DNA of 64,000 bases from Polytrichum commune (Eukaryota > Streptophyta > Polytrichopsida > Polytrichales > Polytrichaceae): assembly GCA_950295325.1 (NCBI GenBank), contig OX485809.1, forward strand, positions 23,016,144-23,080,143, in the 5' to 3' direction. Position numbers and translations under genes: made by a program. Shown here piece after piece: positions 22,801-32,311 of the stretch. Each line of letters starts with the position of its first letter. Position 1 is the first letter of the stretch. The notes under the pieces were generated by a model. That model ran no database searches and was not told the origin of the DNA. It saw only the letters and a list, made by a program, of their open reading frames with translations.

Positions 22801-25800
22801 CCAATTTCGATGACTCAATAATCACATCCTCCTCTTGAGTCCCATCTACATGAATTAAACTAACCTCACCCTCTTCCACGTCATCTACCCAAGGTGTTAA
22901 CCCACCGCTAACCCACTCTTCCTCGGTGAGCACCTCACATGGCTCCAACAATGAGCCCTCTCCTAAACTAACACTAGGAAATTCACTCCCTAAGCCTACT
23001 TGGTGAAATGTAACCATTACATCAACCTCGGACTCGGGGTACTCCCTTAGCCATTGGGCATAATCCCCATTATCCCCATAATTGTAAAAATTAGGACCTA
23101 GACTTCCCGAGCCCGAATCTATAACAACCCTTTGACCTTCGGGATGGACGACTCCCACCAATGCCTTGCCAATCTCATTCTCGTTTAAGTCATCAATTTC
23201 CTTCTCCAATGGCAAATACATCTCCTTCTTCATCCATCCTTCTAATGAACCAATGGACACTATGACCCTATTACCCTCCGGACCATAAGTGATGGATGGT
23301 TTAGGTCCACCCCAATTGACCATAGCATTCGCCATCCGCAACCAAGGCCTACCTAGCAAAATGGGGAAGGTGTCCTTGTTGGAGTGCATTTTAATGACAT
23401 GGAAGGTGACCAAGTACTCCTCACCTCCCGTAGTCATTCTACAATCCTTGATCATCCCCAAAGGCGTAGTCGAACTTTGATTTGCCATATTTATGACCAA
23501 AGGTGAAGGCCCCGTGAGTCCAAGTCCCAATTTTTTCATAGTATCCTCCGGTAGTATATTTAGACTACTCCCTCCGTCGACTAGCACATTAGGAACCACC
23601 TTATCTACTATAACAACTTCTATTTCTATAGCTTTCACGTCTCTTCCACCTTGTGATTGGATCCTAGCGGCTATTTTAGCTTTCACCTTCCTCATCCTCT
23701 TGTGTACCGGCATTCCCTCCTTTAATGTTTTCCTTGCCGTGGGTGAAATTTCCAATAGTTGGCCGAAAGTAATATCCGCCTTGAGTGTACTAAGGTCCGC
23801 CCACAAGTCGTACCCGGTAGATCTTTCCACCTTAGAATTACCCACTACGTCGAATTCGTCTACGGGAACCCCCGGTCCTTCCCATTCACCCACATCGCTA
23901 TTATCCAAGTCATGTACCGCATTAGTCCTCTCCCTATCTTGTAAAATTATATTTTCCCTCTCCACATCCTTAGTAGCTCTTCTAGCTACCCTATCCAACT
24001 CGGAGAGATTAATCTCTTCATCCGAAGAGTAATTTCCTTGCTCTCCTATTCCTACCTCCAACGGGGCATCCCCTCTCCTAGCCCTAGTAGTTACCGCTAG
24101 TGCAGGTGCTTCTTCAACCACACCCTTACCCTTCACTAACTCATATGTAATAGCATTGGTGTGAGGAGGCCATTGACTTTGCTCCTCTCCAATTCTCGTT
24201 GGGAGAGGAAGCATGTCATCACATGTGGCCTCCAACACTCCATCCATGAACCTAACATCTTGGGAGTTAGATGGTCCCGGATCCGTTGGAGGCGCTTGTC
24301 TCCCGTTACTACCATTAGGTGGAACTCCTTGTCTATTTTGTATTGGAATGTAACCGGTTGTAGTTTGCAAGCCCGCCGGTGGATGAAAAGTTTGCCTAGC
24401 ATTACTATGGTCATAGTATAAGTTAGGTGGCCTAAGTTCATTGACCGGTACTCCTTGTGGCCTAGCACCTCGCATATTATCCCTTGCTTGTTGTTGTGGA
24501 TTAGCCACCGGGTAAGGGACATTAATTATTTTGTCCGGTTGGCGACACGTATCCGAGGGATGACTTCCTCCACAATTGCTACAATTAAACTCTTGACCTT
24601 CGGACCAACATTGTCCTTGAGCGTGCCACCTTCCACAAAAGGGATGAAATTCCTTCTTCTCTAAATTTTGGCCACCTTGCCCTCTAGGTTGTGGTCCTCT
24701 ATTGCTTCCATTTCCATAGTGAGGTGGCGCTTGACCTCGTTGATTTTGTTGAGGTGGGTTACCGTTTCCTCTTTGGTCACGGTTTTGTCCACTTCTACAA
24801 AATTGACGCGTGTGGCCCGGTTGGCCACATTGGACACACCATAATCCGGAAGAATGCCTACCCGACTCAACCGGGGGTGGAGGCCCCGGTTGTTGACTCC
24901 GGATCATTAATGACATTTGATCCGTGAGGCTTTGCATTTGTTTTATCATAGCCTCTTGGAATCCTAGTTGGCTAGCACCTAGTCTTCTCTCAACCTCCTC
25001 CAAGTGTGGATCCGTTCTAGGGGCCGGTAGTGCCAAAAGAGGTGCCGGTTCCCTAACCGCTAAAGGTCGGGGACCGGTGTCCACAATGGCATATGGAATT
25101 TGGTTCTCATACTTAGCGGGTTCTACCGCTACCACCCTAGGGCGTATGGGGATGAATTGTGGGATCAATTCATCCTCCCTTCTCCATAGCCTTTCGTGAT
25201 CTTTATCCAAGTTTTCAATATCTCTAGCCGCACGCTTGGCATCCGCCAAGGTCAAGGGATTCCTTTCTAGAACACCCCTAATAGTTCCGGACTTAAAAAA
25301 CCCTTGAATGAAAAATTGCTTTAGCGTGTCGTCGTTGAGCATGGTACCCACAAATCTAGTGCACACTAAATCAAACCTCCTAATGTAAGCCGAAATTTCT
25401 TCCTCCCTTCCTTGCTTCAATGACGACAATGCCCTTAATGCGGTACTTTGACCCACTTCCGGCCTAAATTCGTTAAGAAACTCCCTTTGTAATTGTTCCC
25501 ATCCCCTAAAATGTCCCTCGGCATGATCCCGATACCATTCATAGGCTTCCCCCTCTAGAGTGGTAGGAAACCACACTAACCAATAACCCGGGTCGGTTAT
25601 GAGGAAGCTAGCCAACCGTTCGATATACCGTTCCATGTGCCGAGAGGGGTCCTCATCCTTGGTCCCATAAAATTTAGGGAGATGAGATGGCATATCCATC
25701 GCCGCTAAATTTTGTGGAACCACAATTGGTAGGCCTCTTGGCCTAACCAATGGGTCTATTGGAGGTATAGGAGGTATGGGCGGAATTGGGGGTATGGGTG

Positions 25801-26131
25801 GTGGATCCATCCCCCGTTCCTCGGCCATGGTGACCGGTGAACTATTCAACAATCCCCTATCAACTTCTACCGGGAATTCTTCTCTAAGTGTGTAATTTTC
25901 CGAAGAACTTTCACCACTCAATTTGGAGGGAGTGATCTCCTCTTCAAGTTGAGCTCCAAGTTCTAAGGTGTCTAGAATTGACCTAGTCCTAGGTTCGACG
26001 TTCAAACAACTCTCTATTCTAACATTATCTTGTTCTAATCTATCACTGATTTTAGAGGACCGCCTCTTTCGAGTAGATTTCTCTAGTCCTACTATCAAAC
26101 TTGGTTTTTGTGAGCGAGTCCTACCTTGCAT
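19892..26131 (-). CDS. Gypsy gag-pol polyprotein
   Basis: A single frame of 2079 codons. In order: Gag core (FPTTLEGEAYEWYRDHAEG, about residue 190), CCHC knuckle WCVQCGQPGHTRQFC (about 435) and a second Cys-rich site (NCSNCGGSHPSDTC), aspartic protease VLVDGGSSLNIL (about 850; DGGS where D[ST]G is more usual), reverse transcriptase with MPFGLCNAPATFQR and the catalytic FVDDFS (about 1374), RNase H starting VYCDASNVAIG, and an integrase with HHCC finger (CDACQRY), DYVGE (about 1799) and VSDRGTHF (about 1859). The order RT-RNaseH-integrase is that of Ty3/gypsy. No frameshift separates gag and pol. The start is the first ATG after a 909 bp leader. No internal stop is present, so the copy may be able to move. 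Confidence 0.95.
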   Translation of the reverse strand: MQGRTRSQKPSLIVGLEKSTRKRRSSKISDRLEQDNVRIESCLNVEPRTRSILDTLELGAQLEEEITPSKLSGESSSENYTLREEFPVEVDRGLLNSSPVTMAEERGMDPPPIPPIPPIPPIPPIDPLVRPRGLPIVVPQNLAAMDMPSHLPKFYGTKDEDPSRHMERYIERLASFLITDPGYWLVWFPTTLEGEAYEWYRDHAEGHFRGWEQLQREFLNEFRPEVGQSTALRALSSLKQGREEEISAYIRRFDLVCTRFVGTMLNDDTLKQFFIQGFFKSGTIRGVLERNPLTLADAKRAARDIENLDKDHERLWRREDELIPQFIPIRPRVVAVEPAKYENQIPYAIVDTGPRPLAVREPAPLLALPAPRTDPHLEEVERRLGASQLGFQEAMIKQMQSLTDQMSLMIRSQQPGPPPPVESGRHSSGLWCVQCGQPGHTRQFCRSGQNRDQRGNGNPPQQNQRGQAPPHYGNGSNRGPQPRGQGGQNLEKKEFHPFCGRWHAQGQCWSEGQEFNCSNCGGSHPSDTCRQPDKIINVPYPVANPQQQARDNMRGARPQGVPVNELRPPNLYYDHSNARQTFHPPAGLQTTTGYIPIQNRQGVPPNGSNGRQAPPTDPGPSNSQDVRFMDGVLEATCDDMLPLPTRIGEEQSQWPPHTNAITYELVKGKGVVEEAPALAVTTRARRGDAPLEVGIGEQGNYSSDEEINLSELDRVARRATKDVERENIILQDRERTNAVHDLDNSDVGEWEGPGVPVDEFDVVGNSKVERSTGYDLWADLSTLKADITFGQLLEISPTARKTLKEGMPVHKRMRKVKAKIAARIQSQGGRDVKAIEIEVVIVDKVVPNVLVDGGSSLNILPEDTMKKLGLGLTGPSPLVINMANQSSTTPLGMIKDCRMTTGGEEYLVTFHVIKMHSNKDTFPILLGRPWLRMANAMVNWGGPKPSITYGPEGNRVIVSIGSLEGWMKKEMYLPLEKEIDDLNENEIGKALVGVVHPEGQRVVIDSGSGSLGPNFYNYGDNGDYAQWLREYPESEVDVMVTFHQVGLGSEFPSVSLGEGSLLEPCEVLTEEEWVSGGLTPWVDDVEEGEVSLIHVDGTQEEDVIIESSKLEEPLHFKTTSTGIVVGQDVKDYPNVPSDWYRNKEEQAHVSEADWRYVDVKLKNGKTRQMKMGSKLGEKEVREYSNLVDEFSDTFAWSYDELKGIPREMVEHRIPLIPGARPIRQKERRMNPQLQLLVKAELERLLKAGFIKPVEITDWVSLMVLVKKKNGKLRVCVDYRKLNSCTQKDHFPLPFITLLLEEVGGHSRYTFMDGYAGYNQISIALQDIHKTAFTTPWGTFVWVVMPFGLCNAPATFQRLVMYIFTDLLFKSMTVFVDDFSTQSNVDDHLHCVREALVRCRKMRLALNPDKTFLGVNKGVLLGYVVSEKGREPDPDKIAAISDLATPTNSKGISKLLGHVGWYRELIPNFSKIAVPITHLLKKDVKFEWTDACQKAFEELRDRLSTYPVLIPPNWGKHFHVYCDASNVAIGSALCQATGEKEKDQPIAYASKQLTPAERNYSTTERECLAMVFSVKKFRHYLMCNPVVFFVDHMAIKYLINKAELSGRLARWVLLLEEFDYTVEYKPGRMHLQADHLSRLSEEIGKNPVNDMLVDDSLFVVTSTPAWYAGIVEFLTTHKLPKEWTKEERRKVRVNSRQFVVVGHRLFRRGSDGILRRCVSKTEVEAILIACHDSACGGHFSGQLTGQKILRAGYFWPTLFKDAHDYVRKCDACQRYARNDLRMEMPLHVSLPLIPFEKWGIDYVGEVHPQSSKGMKYIVVATEYLTKWAEAKAVKTDTAEHAATFMYENIISRFGVPKILVSDRGTHFLNDLIREMTEKFKIDHRKTTPYHPQTNGQTERVNGILVSILRKTVIDSKRDWDTKLTAALWAYRTTYKVTTRATPFSLVYGLEATLPIEYEVESLRVAVSTRLNESQSLRNQLTDLEALDEGRRMAAQHIEAIQRRRKITFDKRHKRRALTPGMMVMIQDARKLEFPAKFNAVWLGPYLVYEVFPNNSIQLETLNGELFPTRTSGSRCKEYRA

Positions 26132-27040
26132 TCCATAAGAATCGATCGACCCTCACTTGACCACACATAATCCTAGCAATTCCCCTCTTAATATTTTCAC
26201 TTGTCTTGGTGTGGTTATAATTTTTTTAGGAGGTGAGGAAAAGAACCTGCAAGCCCACTTAGGTGAAAGAATCCCAATAGGGGATAGGCATGTTCATGTT
26301 AATTTTTTGGTTAAGTCGGAGCATCACCTCCGCACCTTCCCGCAAATTAACACTCACCACAATACCGATTGTGAGGGGGTGACCTTCCGAGTAGATTATG
26401 TTAAAAGTCGAGGCTTCACCCTTCAACTTCTCACACCATCCACAATTCGGGAATTACCCTCTACAACGGATAACAACAATCACGAGTACAAAAGGCATTC
26501 CTTAATTAGTTAATGAGTTCACTTTGAAGAAATAAACATACCTTGAGCAATCGCATCCCCCTGTGAGTTAGCACTCCCCTCAATCGTGACTCAATGTAAC
26601 AACACCATAAACTTTGTGAAACATTAATTTAATCTAGAGCATGAAATGACAACTCCCAAAACTTTGAGACTCACCCCGAGGTGAGTGTCAAAGTTCAATG
26701 TCCTAAGGTGAATTTACCCTCTAATGTTTTAATGAGCTACTCGGTTATAGGTTCCTTTTAAGTTCTTAGCAAATCCCCAAAAAGGTTGAGGACGTACCTT
26801 CGCCGCGCTCCTTCCTCAAAAATGAATTTGCGTAATTGAAAATGCAATTCATTCCAAGGAATAGTTGAAATACAATGAATTCAAATGTAACCCAAAGAGA
26901 GAATACTTACCGAGTTTCGGGTGCTCCTTCCCTTCTCTCAAGTTTGTGTCTCCAATTTTTCCTAGTTGCCTCCAAGTCTCCTAGTCGCCTCCAAGTCTTG
27001 TAACTACCTTCCGCTTCGCTCCCGGCGGACGCACCAATTA
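26132..27040 (-). other. Gypsy 5' leader with primer-binding site
   Basis: The untranslated leader lies between the 5' LTR and gag. Directly after the LTR the element strand reads TAATTGGTGCGTCCGCCGGG. TGGTGCGTCCG would pair with the 3' end of a tRNA ending CGGACGCACCA and is the likely primer-binding site. Nothing coding was seen in the rest. Confidence 0.6.
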
Positions 27041-28869
27041 TGTGAGGCCAAACCCCCCACCCTTAAGCGTCCGTAGTCCGAGTAGTGGGTTTGGGCTCAC
27101 ATTCCTCCGCGGTATTGGATTTGGACTCGGATGAGTCCATAGTGCAAGGTTCACCCTTCAAGTGGTCTTGGATTTAACTTTGGTCTTTGCTTCCTTTGTC
27201 TTGCCATCGCGAGAGTGCTCCACATTCTCCATTAATTTGTGCACGTGGTTTATTTTTAAAGAGAGGATGCAAGTGTTAAAAAAACACTATTCTCTATAGT
27301 CAATCTCAAATACATTTACTTGTGAAAGCCACACATAACACTAACTAGCATAATGTAACTAACTACTTGTCTATGAGCTAATTAGGTAGGCTATCTACTA
27401 AGCTCCTTCATGAACCCATCTCTTTACTTTCTAATTACATAAACCTAGCTCCTTCATAAACCCAGCTCCTTCATAAACCCAGCTTCTTAGCTTCTAACTA
27501 AACAAACCCAGCTCCTTCATAAACCCAGCTCCTTCATGAACCCAGCTCCTTAGCTTCTAACTAAACAAACCCAGGTCCTTCATAAACCCAGCTCTTTACT
27601 TTCTAACTAAACAAACCCAGCTCCTTCATAAACCCAGCTCCTTCATAAACCCACAACTTTGTAGTTGTAATCCCCAACTACCTCACTAATTATTCAAGCC
27701 CTTAACTAATCTTCCTACCTAATTTCCCTAATTCTACTAACAACCCCTTTCTAATCACACAATTCTTCTCTAATCCTAAAATCCTAAAATCCTAGAGAGG
27801 AGAGGGGGAGAGAGAATTTCCTAACTTCACTAAGACTAACTAATCCACACAAGTATATTTTTGCACTCATCACAACATCAAGTGCTCAACTCTTAAACAT
27901 GGAACTTGCAACCACGTGTATTCAAAACATGAACTTAAAGTACCACAAATTGGAATCATGAATTAACTTTAAAATCCTTCACGTCAACACTAATTCTACC
28001 AAGAGGTCAAGCCCTCTTCAAGGCTAACAAGCCTTGGCTCTCAAACTAAAAACTAAGCACACACATGTGCTCCAATATGGCTTCCCACACCCACACTTAT
28101 AACTCGTGGGGTGCCTTGGAGCACAAAGGAAAGAGAGGGTGAGTGAGGGAAGAATGAGGGATTATATAGTAAGCTTGAGGGGGTGAGCACCCTCAAGGCT
28201 CACGATAAGCCCTTGAGATTTCCTCCTACTTAGTAGGCGCCAATCCTATCTTCTAAGCCTTCCTCCCTCAAATGATCAACAAGGATCCTAATTCGAACAT
28301 TTAACTAGCCTTGGCTTTCTACCTACCACACTTTACTAAACTTGGGATGCTTCAACCCAAACTTAGCCTCCTTCGCTTTCCGCCGCCATAACTTTCTCCC
28401 CTTACTTTCCCAAATCGTCGCTCACCACTTAATTCAAACCACGATGCTTAACTCGTGATTTGATTGGTGCTTTGAGAATTTGCTTATCCTCCACCTTGCA
28501 TTCTTCCTTGGGCCTTCCCCATTAAGTGGCCATGATGAGGTGGTCCACTTGTGCGCTCCATGTGATCCTCCATTCATCCCAATTCGAATGCACTTGCCTC
28601 TTGAGTCACTTTGGTTGTCTCCATCCATTTGTACTAGCCTACTCACTAACTACTCAATCCAAGTTCTCCTTACCTATCCTCATTCACTCAAATCCTTCCG
28701 AAGGTAAAAACACAATAACAACTCACATCCTAGCCTCTTACAACATGGTACTTCTAAGACTAACATTTCATTCTTTTTATATTTTTGTGAAGTAACATGC
28801 TACTTCAAAGTGCATCAACTAACGTTTCAAGGGTCTAAGACTAAATGTGGGCACCCTTTTGGGCTCACA
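27041..28869 (-). repeat. Gypsy 5' LTR (relative to gag-pol)
   Basis: Same 1829 bp sequence as 18002-19830, offset by 9039 bp, with the promoter TATA at 28169-28162 on the minus strand. Confidence 0.9.
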
Positions 28870-29289
28870 ACACGCCACCGACTTTGGAATTGCACTCTTG
28901 GGCCATCTATCCAAATTGGAGATACTTCTAAGTATCGTTAGGAATCTCCATTTTGCCTCCACGTCATCAAGCTGCATATAACTCGCACTGATGGCCTTGC
29001 AGTGTCGCTCGTGACAAGGTCTTGGCCACAACCGATCAAAGTGAGGGAAACCCACGTACTGCATTGCAGTCTTCACTGACCACGGTTGTGGTACATTCTC
29101 CCAACCTGCCCTGGCTTTTTGAGTGTTGTCATCATAAACATCCCACTCCAACCCAGCGGCCTTGCGTACATGTGATCTGTGACAACCTGATCCCCCACTT
29201 GCCATGTCTCCAGATCCTCCACTTGCACTTGCCATGTCTCTAGATCCTCCACTTGCCATGTCTGGAAATCCTTCACTTGCCGGATCCAC
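28870..29289 (-). pseudogene. RING-like cargo gene, 5' part
   Basis: 140 in-frame codons (VDPASEG... to ...PKSVAC) that continue in phase into the 16083-17996 frame once the gypsy insertion is removed, giving at least 777 residues. It starts with a Gly/Ser/Asp/Met-Ala repeat (GGSGDMASGGSG), then a globular stretch containing WDVYDDNTQKARAGWENV and HFDRLWPRPCHERHC. The frame stays open to about 29322 with no ATG, so the true start is in an upstream exon; AATTAG at about 29306-29311 on the minus strand could be the acceptor. The transcript presumably starts below the TATA at 29734. Confidence 0.6.
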
Positions 29290-29726
29290 CCAAATTGTAG
29301 TTTCTAATTCTAATCTAGACCTCTAATTTTTAAATTACTAATTGCACTTCATAATAGTGCTACAAAACATCCAAGCATACACTTCAAAATAGTGTTGCTG
29401 TGGAATTAGTTCAAAAATGTCGTTAAAAATTAAACTACAAAAATTCAGCATACCCTTCGAGCACCCCGCTACCAGCGCTCACGCAGAGGCCAGTTGACTG
29501 GGCGCGTCACAAGGAATATGCTAAAAAGGCAGTATGCCACGTCACAAGGGAACGGGTCCACGTGGATCACACCCACAAACAGGTCAGTAAAAAAAGTATA
29601 AAAGGATCCCAAAAAAGGGATCCTTAACTCCTCCGAGCACCCCGCTAAACCCCGCACTCTGTAGTAGAGGAGGGTCGTCCGGGCGCCCACAAGGAGTGGA
29701 GTGGGGTATGTAAGTGGTCCCCTCCA
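29290..29726 (-). promoter_or_regulatory. 5' leader region of the RING-like cargo gene
   Basis: No coding frame recognised. It contains two copies of GAGCACCCCGCTA (about 29459 and 29635) and a perfect short foldback AAGGATCCC-AAAAAA-GGGATCCTT near 29603. It lies between the probable TATA box and the first recognised coding segment, so it should hold the untranslated first exon and an intron. Confidence 0.4.
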
Positions 29727-29734
29727 CTTATATA
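29727..29734 (-). promoter_or_regulatory. Probable TATA box of the RING-like cargo gene
   Basis: TATATAAG on the minus strand, six bases from the edge of the G/C-rich array (29741-30710). Flanking GTATGTAAGTGG and CCACTTATATAC form an imperfect palindrome. Confidence 0.6.
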
Positions 29735-29740
29735 CCCCTC

Positions 29741-30710
29741 CATCCGCTCCCCGTTCCCACCCTATTCGCACCCGTTCCCTCCCGTCCGCGCCCGTTCCCT
29801 CCCGTCCGCGCCCGTTCCCCTCCCAGTCCGCACCCGTTCCCGCCCCCGTCCGCACTCGTTCCCCTACGTCCGCCCCCCGCGTTCCCCTCCAGTCCGCACC
29901 CGTTCCCTCCCAGTCCGCGCCCGTTCCCCTCCCAGTCCGCACCCGTTCCCTACCAGTCCGCGCCCGCGTTCCCCCCAGTCCGCACCTGTTCCCTCCCGTC
30001 CGCGCCCGTTCCCCCCCAGTCCGCACCCGTTCCCCTACGTCCGCCCCCCGCGTTCCCCCCAGTCCGCACCCGTTCCCAAACGTCCGCATCCGTTCCCCCC
30101 AGTCCGCACCCGTTCCCAAACGTCCGCATCCGTTCCCCCCCAGTCCGCACCCGTTCCCCTACGTCCGCCCCCCGCGTTCCCCCCAGTCCGCACCCGTTCC
30201 CAAACGTCCGCCCCCCACGTTCCCCCCAGTCCGCCCCCGTTCCCAAACGTCCGCATCCGTTCCCAAACGTCCCCTACGTCCGCCCCCCGCGTTCCCCCCA
30301 GTCCGCACCCGTTCCCAAACGTCCGCCCCCCACGTTCCCCCCAGTCCGCCCCCGTTCCCAAACGTCCCCTACGTCCGCCCCCCGCGTTCCCCCCAGTCCG
30401 CACCCGTTCCCGCCCCCGTCCGCACCCGTTCCCAAACGTCCGCCCCCTCGTTCCCTACGTCCCCCCCCCCTCCTCGTTCCCTACGTCCGCTCCCTCGTTC
30501 CCTACGTCCGCCCCCTCGTTCCCTACGTCCGCTCCCCTCAGTCCGCTCCCGCGTTCCCCCCGTCCGCTCCAACCCGCCCCCCCCCCGTCCGCTCCATGTT
30601 CCCTTACGTCCGCTCCAACGTTCCTATAAGTCCGCCCCATGTTCCCCTACGTCCGCTTTAGAGTTCCCCTGCGTCCGCTCTAGCGTTCCCATGCGTCCGC
30701 TCCCGAGTTC
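29741..30710. repeat. C-rich tandem array upstream of the RING-like gene
   Basis: About 970 bp of alternating CCGTTCCC, AGTCCGCACC, TACGTCCGCCCCCCG and AAACGTCCGC words with higher-order repeats of about 50-110 bp. It shares the CCGTTCCC and GTCCGC words with the arrays at 11414-11937 and 36868-37790. On the strand of the gene it serves it is G-rich. The apparent frames of 300-384 codons through it are artefacts of a stop-poor composition. Confidence 0.85.
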
Positions 30711-31166
30711 CTTTGAATCTGCACTTTTTAACTTTTTTTGGAAGTTTGGACATAGTCTCGGTTTTTTGGCTCTCAAAAATTCATATGAAGTCCAAAAAAT
30801 GATTTCTTGGTATCCATGGATAGGTAATGAAGTCCTCTACATGAATATGCAATAATATTTCTACTGCACATTCCCGCGTCCCTCCATCCGCACCCCATCT
30901 AACTTAGGCCCTTTGCAAATAATATATGTGACACTAAATATCATTACCGGTGTACTTATCCACACAAAACTAATGAAGGATCCCTCAAGCAACAAAGTAA
31001 CCAATGTAGTATGATGACCAACAAATTATCACCCCTATGGAGACAACGATGTACAAGTAATGACTTTATTATTGCGACGACGGTACAAATGCCCTTTATA
31101 AATTACATACATGAACAAACCATGCACGATTTAATATTCCACTTCATTCCGTCAACTTGACTTCCG
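30711..31166. other. Spacer inside the hAT, nothing recognised
   Basis: Mixed A/T-rich sequence after the array, with no open frame of note and no repeat. Confidence 0.5.
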
Positions 31167-31727
31167 TCATGGCAACCTCGTAGATGCTTGTGGCTTCCGT
31201 CGAGGGTCCATTTTTTGGAGAGGATTCGGTCGAAGTAAATCAACATAGCTAATCGTTCGGTCTTTCATCCGTTCCTTCAATGGTAGCCGATGAGGCGATA
31301 ATCCTCTCCTCTTCTTACGAAAAGGCAAAATCCTTGAAGATTCTTCCGCTACCTTGACATCTTCAATGTCGATTGAAGTCTCCTCCACATCCACATCCCC
31401 GGGCTTCTCCAAAATATCCGCACACAAATCAATCAGATCATTTAGATCTCCACCCACGCATTGTGTGTTGTCATTCTCCACCGCATCGATCTCAAAGTTG
31501 TCCGCATATCGTCGTTGGTCCTCCTCCGCCCTCATCCTCCAAGCTTGTGTAGATTATGAGAAGGGAGTCATGACATACTCATCACGAAATCGATCCCTAG
31601 CACATCTCTCATCTCTCTCACGCTCGGTTGATGGATTGAATGGAATATCGGGTTCACCTAAATTTTCTATCTCCTCATCACATCCTAGACCCTCAAACAT
31701 GTCTCTCTTCTCTCCCATCATATCCAT
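31167..31727 (-). pseudogene. Unrecognised acidic/basic ORF with one internal stop
   Basis: A minus-strand frame from ATG 31727 (MDMMGEKRDMFEGLGCDEE) runs 57 codons to TAA (31554-31556) and continues in the same frame for 129 more codons to 31167. The first part is acidic and Arg/Asp-rich (RDERCARDRFRDEY), the second acidic, then strongly basic (RKKRRGLSP). A TATATAAG lies at 31769-31776, 42 bp upstream. One stop in an otherwise open 187-codon frame behind a TATA box suggests a recently broken small gene, or a stop hidden by splicing. The family is not recognised. Unlike the three hAT genes it has no G/C-rich array. Confidence 0.4.
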
Positions 31728-31985
31728 GATACTCTACCCTCGTCATATGTATGAGTCTAAATGCTCTACTTATATATTGAGCTCAAAGGACTTTATGAAA
31801 TATACAATATTTGATGTAATCCAAGATGTAGAGGATCCAATTCTCGTTGGTAGGATAAAGACAACACAATAGGAATAAAAAGAAAGTTGGTGAAGTCAAA
31901 AAGTTAGTTGCACTTTTTGAAAAAGTCCCCCGACACCCGCATTGGAAACCTCTTTGAAGCTTCTATATTTGATGGATTGTCCTTT

Positions 31986-32274
31986 CATTCAACAATTCAC
32001 ATATTTGAGCTTCAACCTTAGTGGTTCGTATAGTTTCACAATCCACACGCATTCGAATGTCATATTAATTCAACAAAGTACATATTTGTGCTTCAACCTT
32101 TGTGGTCCATATGGTTTTACAACGCATATTAGGCATCCGAATGCCATCTTCATTCAACAATTCACATATTTGAGCTTCAACCTTAGTGGTTCGTATGGTT
32201 TCACAACCCACACGCATCCCCTTGCCCTTTCATTCGACAATTCACATATTTGTGCTTCAACCTTTGTGGTTCAT
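31986..32274. repeat. Tandem repeat of about 82 bp, 3.5 copies
   Basis: Units begin CATTCAACAATTCACATATTTG and contain CTTCAACCTT(A/T)GTGGTTCGTATGG. Copies start near 31986, 32069, 32151 and 32231. Odd and even copies differ in a shared way (GAGCTTC against GTGCTTC), which suggests duplication of a dimer. Confidence 0.7.
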
Positions 32275-32311
32275 AAACCCTAAACCCTAAACCCCTAAAC
32301 CCTAAACCCTA
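32274..32311. repeat. Interstitial plant telomere repeats (CCCTAAA)5
   Basis: Five CCCTAAA units, one with an extra C, abut the 82-bp tandem array. This is the land-plant telomere unit, here deep inside a transposon. Confidence 0.85.

Larger units (their letters stand above)
18002..28869 (-). mobile_element. Intact Ty3/gypsy LTR retrotransposon
   Basis: A 10,868 bp element with two LTRs of 1829 bp (18002-19830 and 27041-28869), each TGTGAG...CTCACA. They look identical wherever compared, including the same frames inside each. Gag-pol is one uninterrupted minus-strand frame. Together with the clean ACACG duplication this indicates a recent insertion. It lies inside the hAT-borne RING-like gene. 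No chromodomain is seen after the integrase, and the element type was not resolved further. Confidence 0.95.

Noticed and set aside
29469-30855. Frames of up to 384 codons across the middle G/C-rich array
   Set aside because: Overlapping open frames on both strands with the same repeat; no domain, no codon constraint.
31167-31727. PIF/Harbinger transposase remnant
   Set aside because: Some resemblance in RDRFRDEY only; no catalytic motif.
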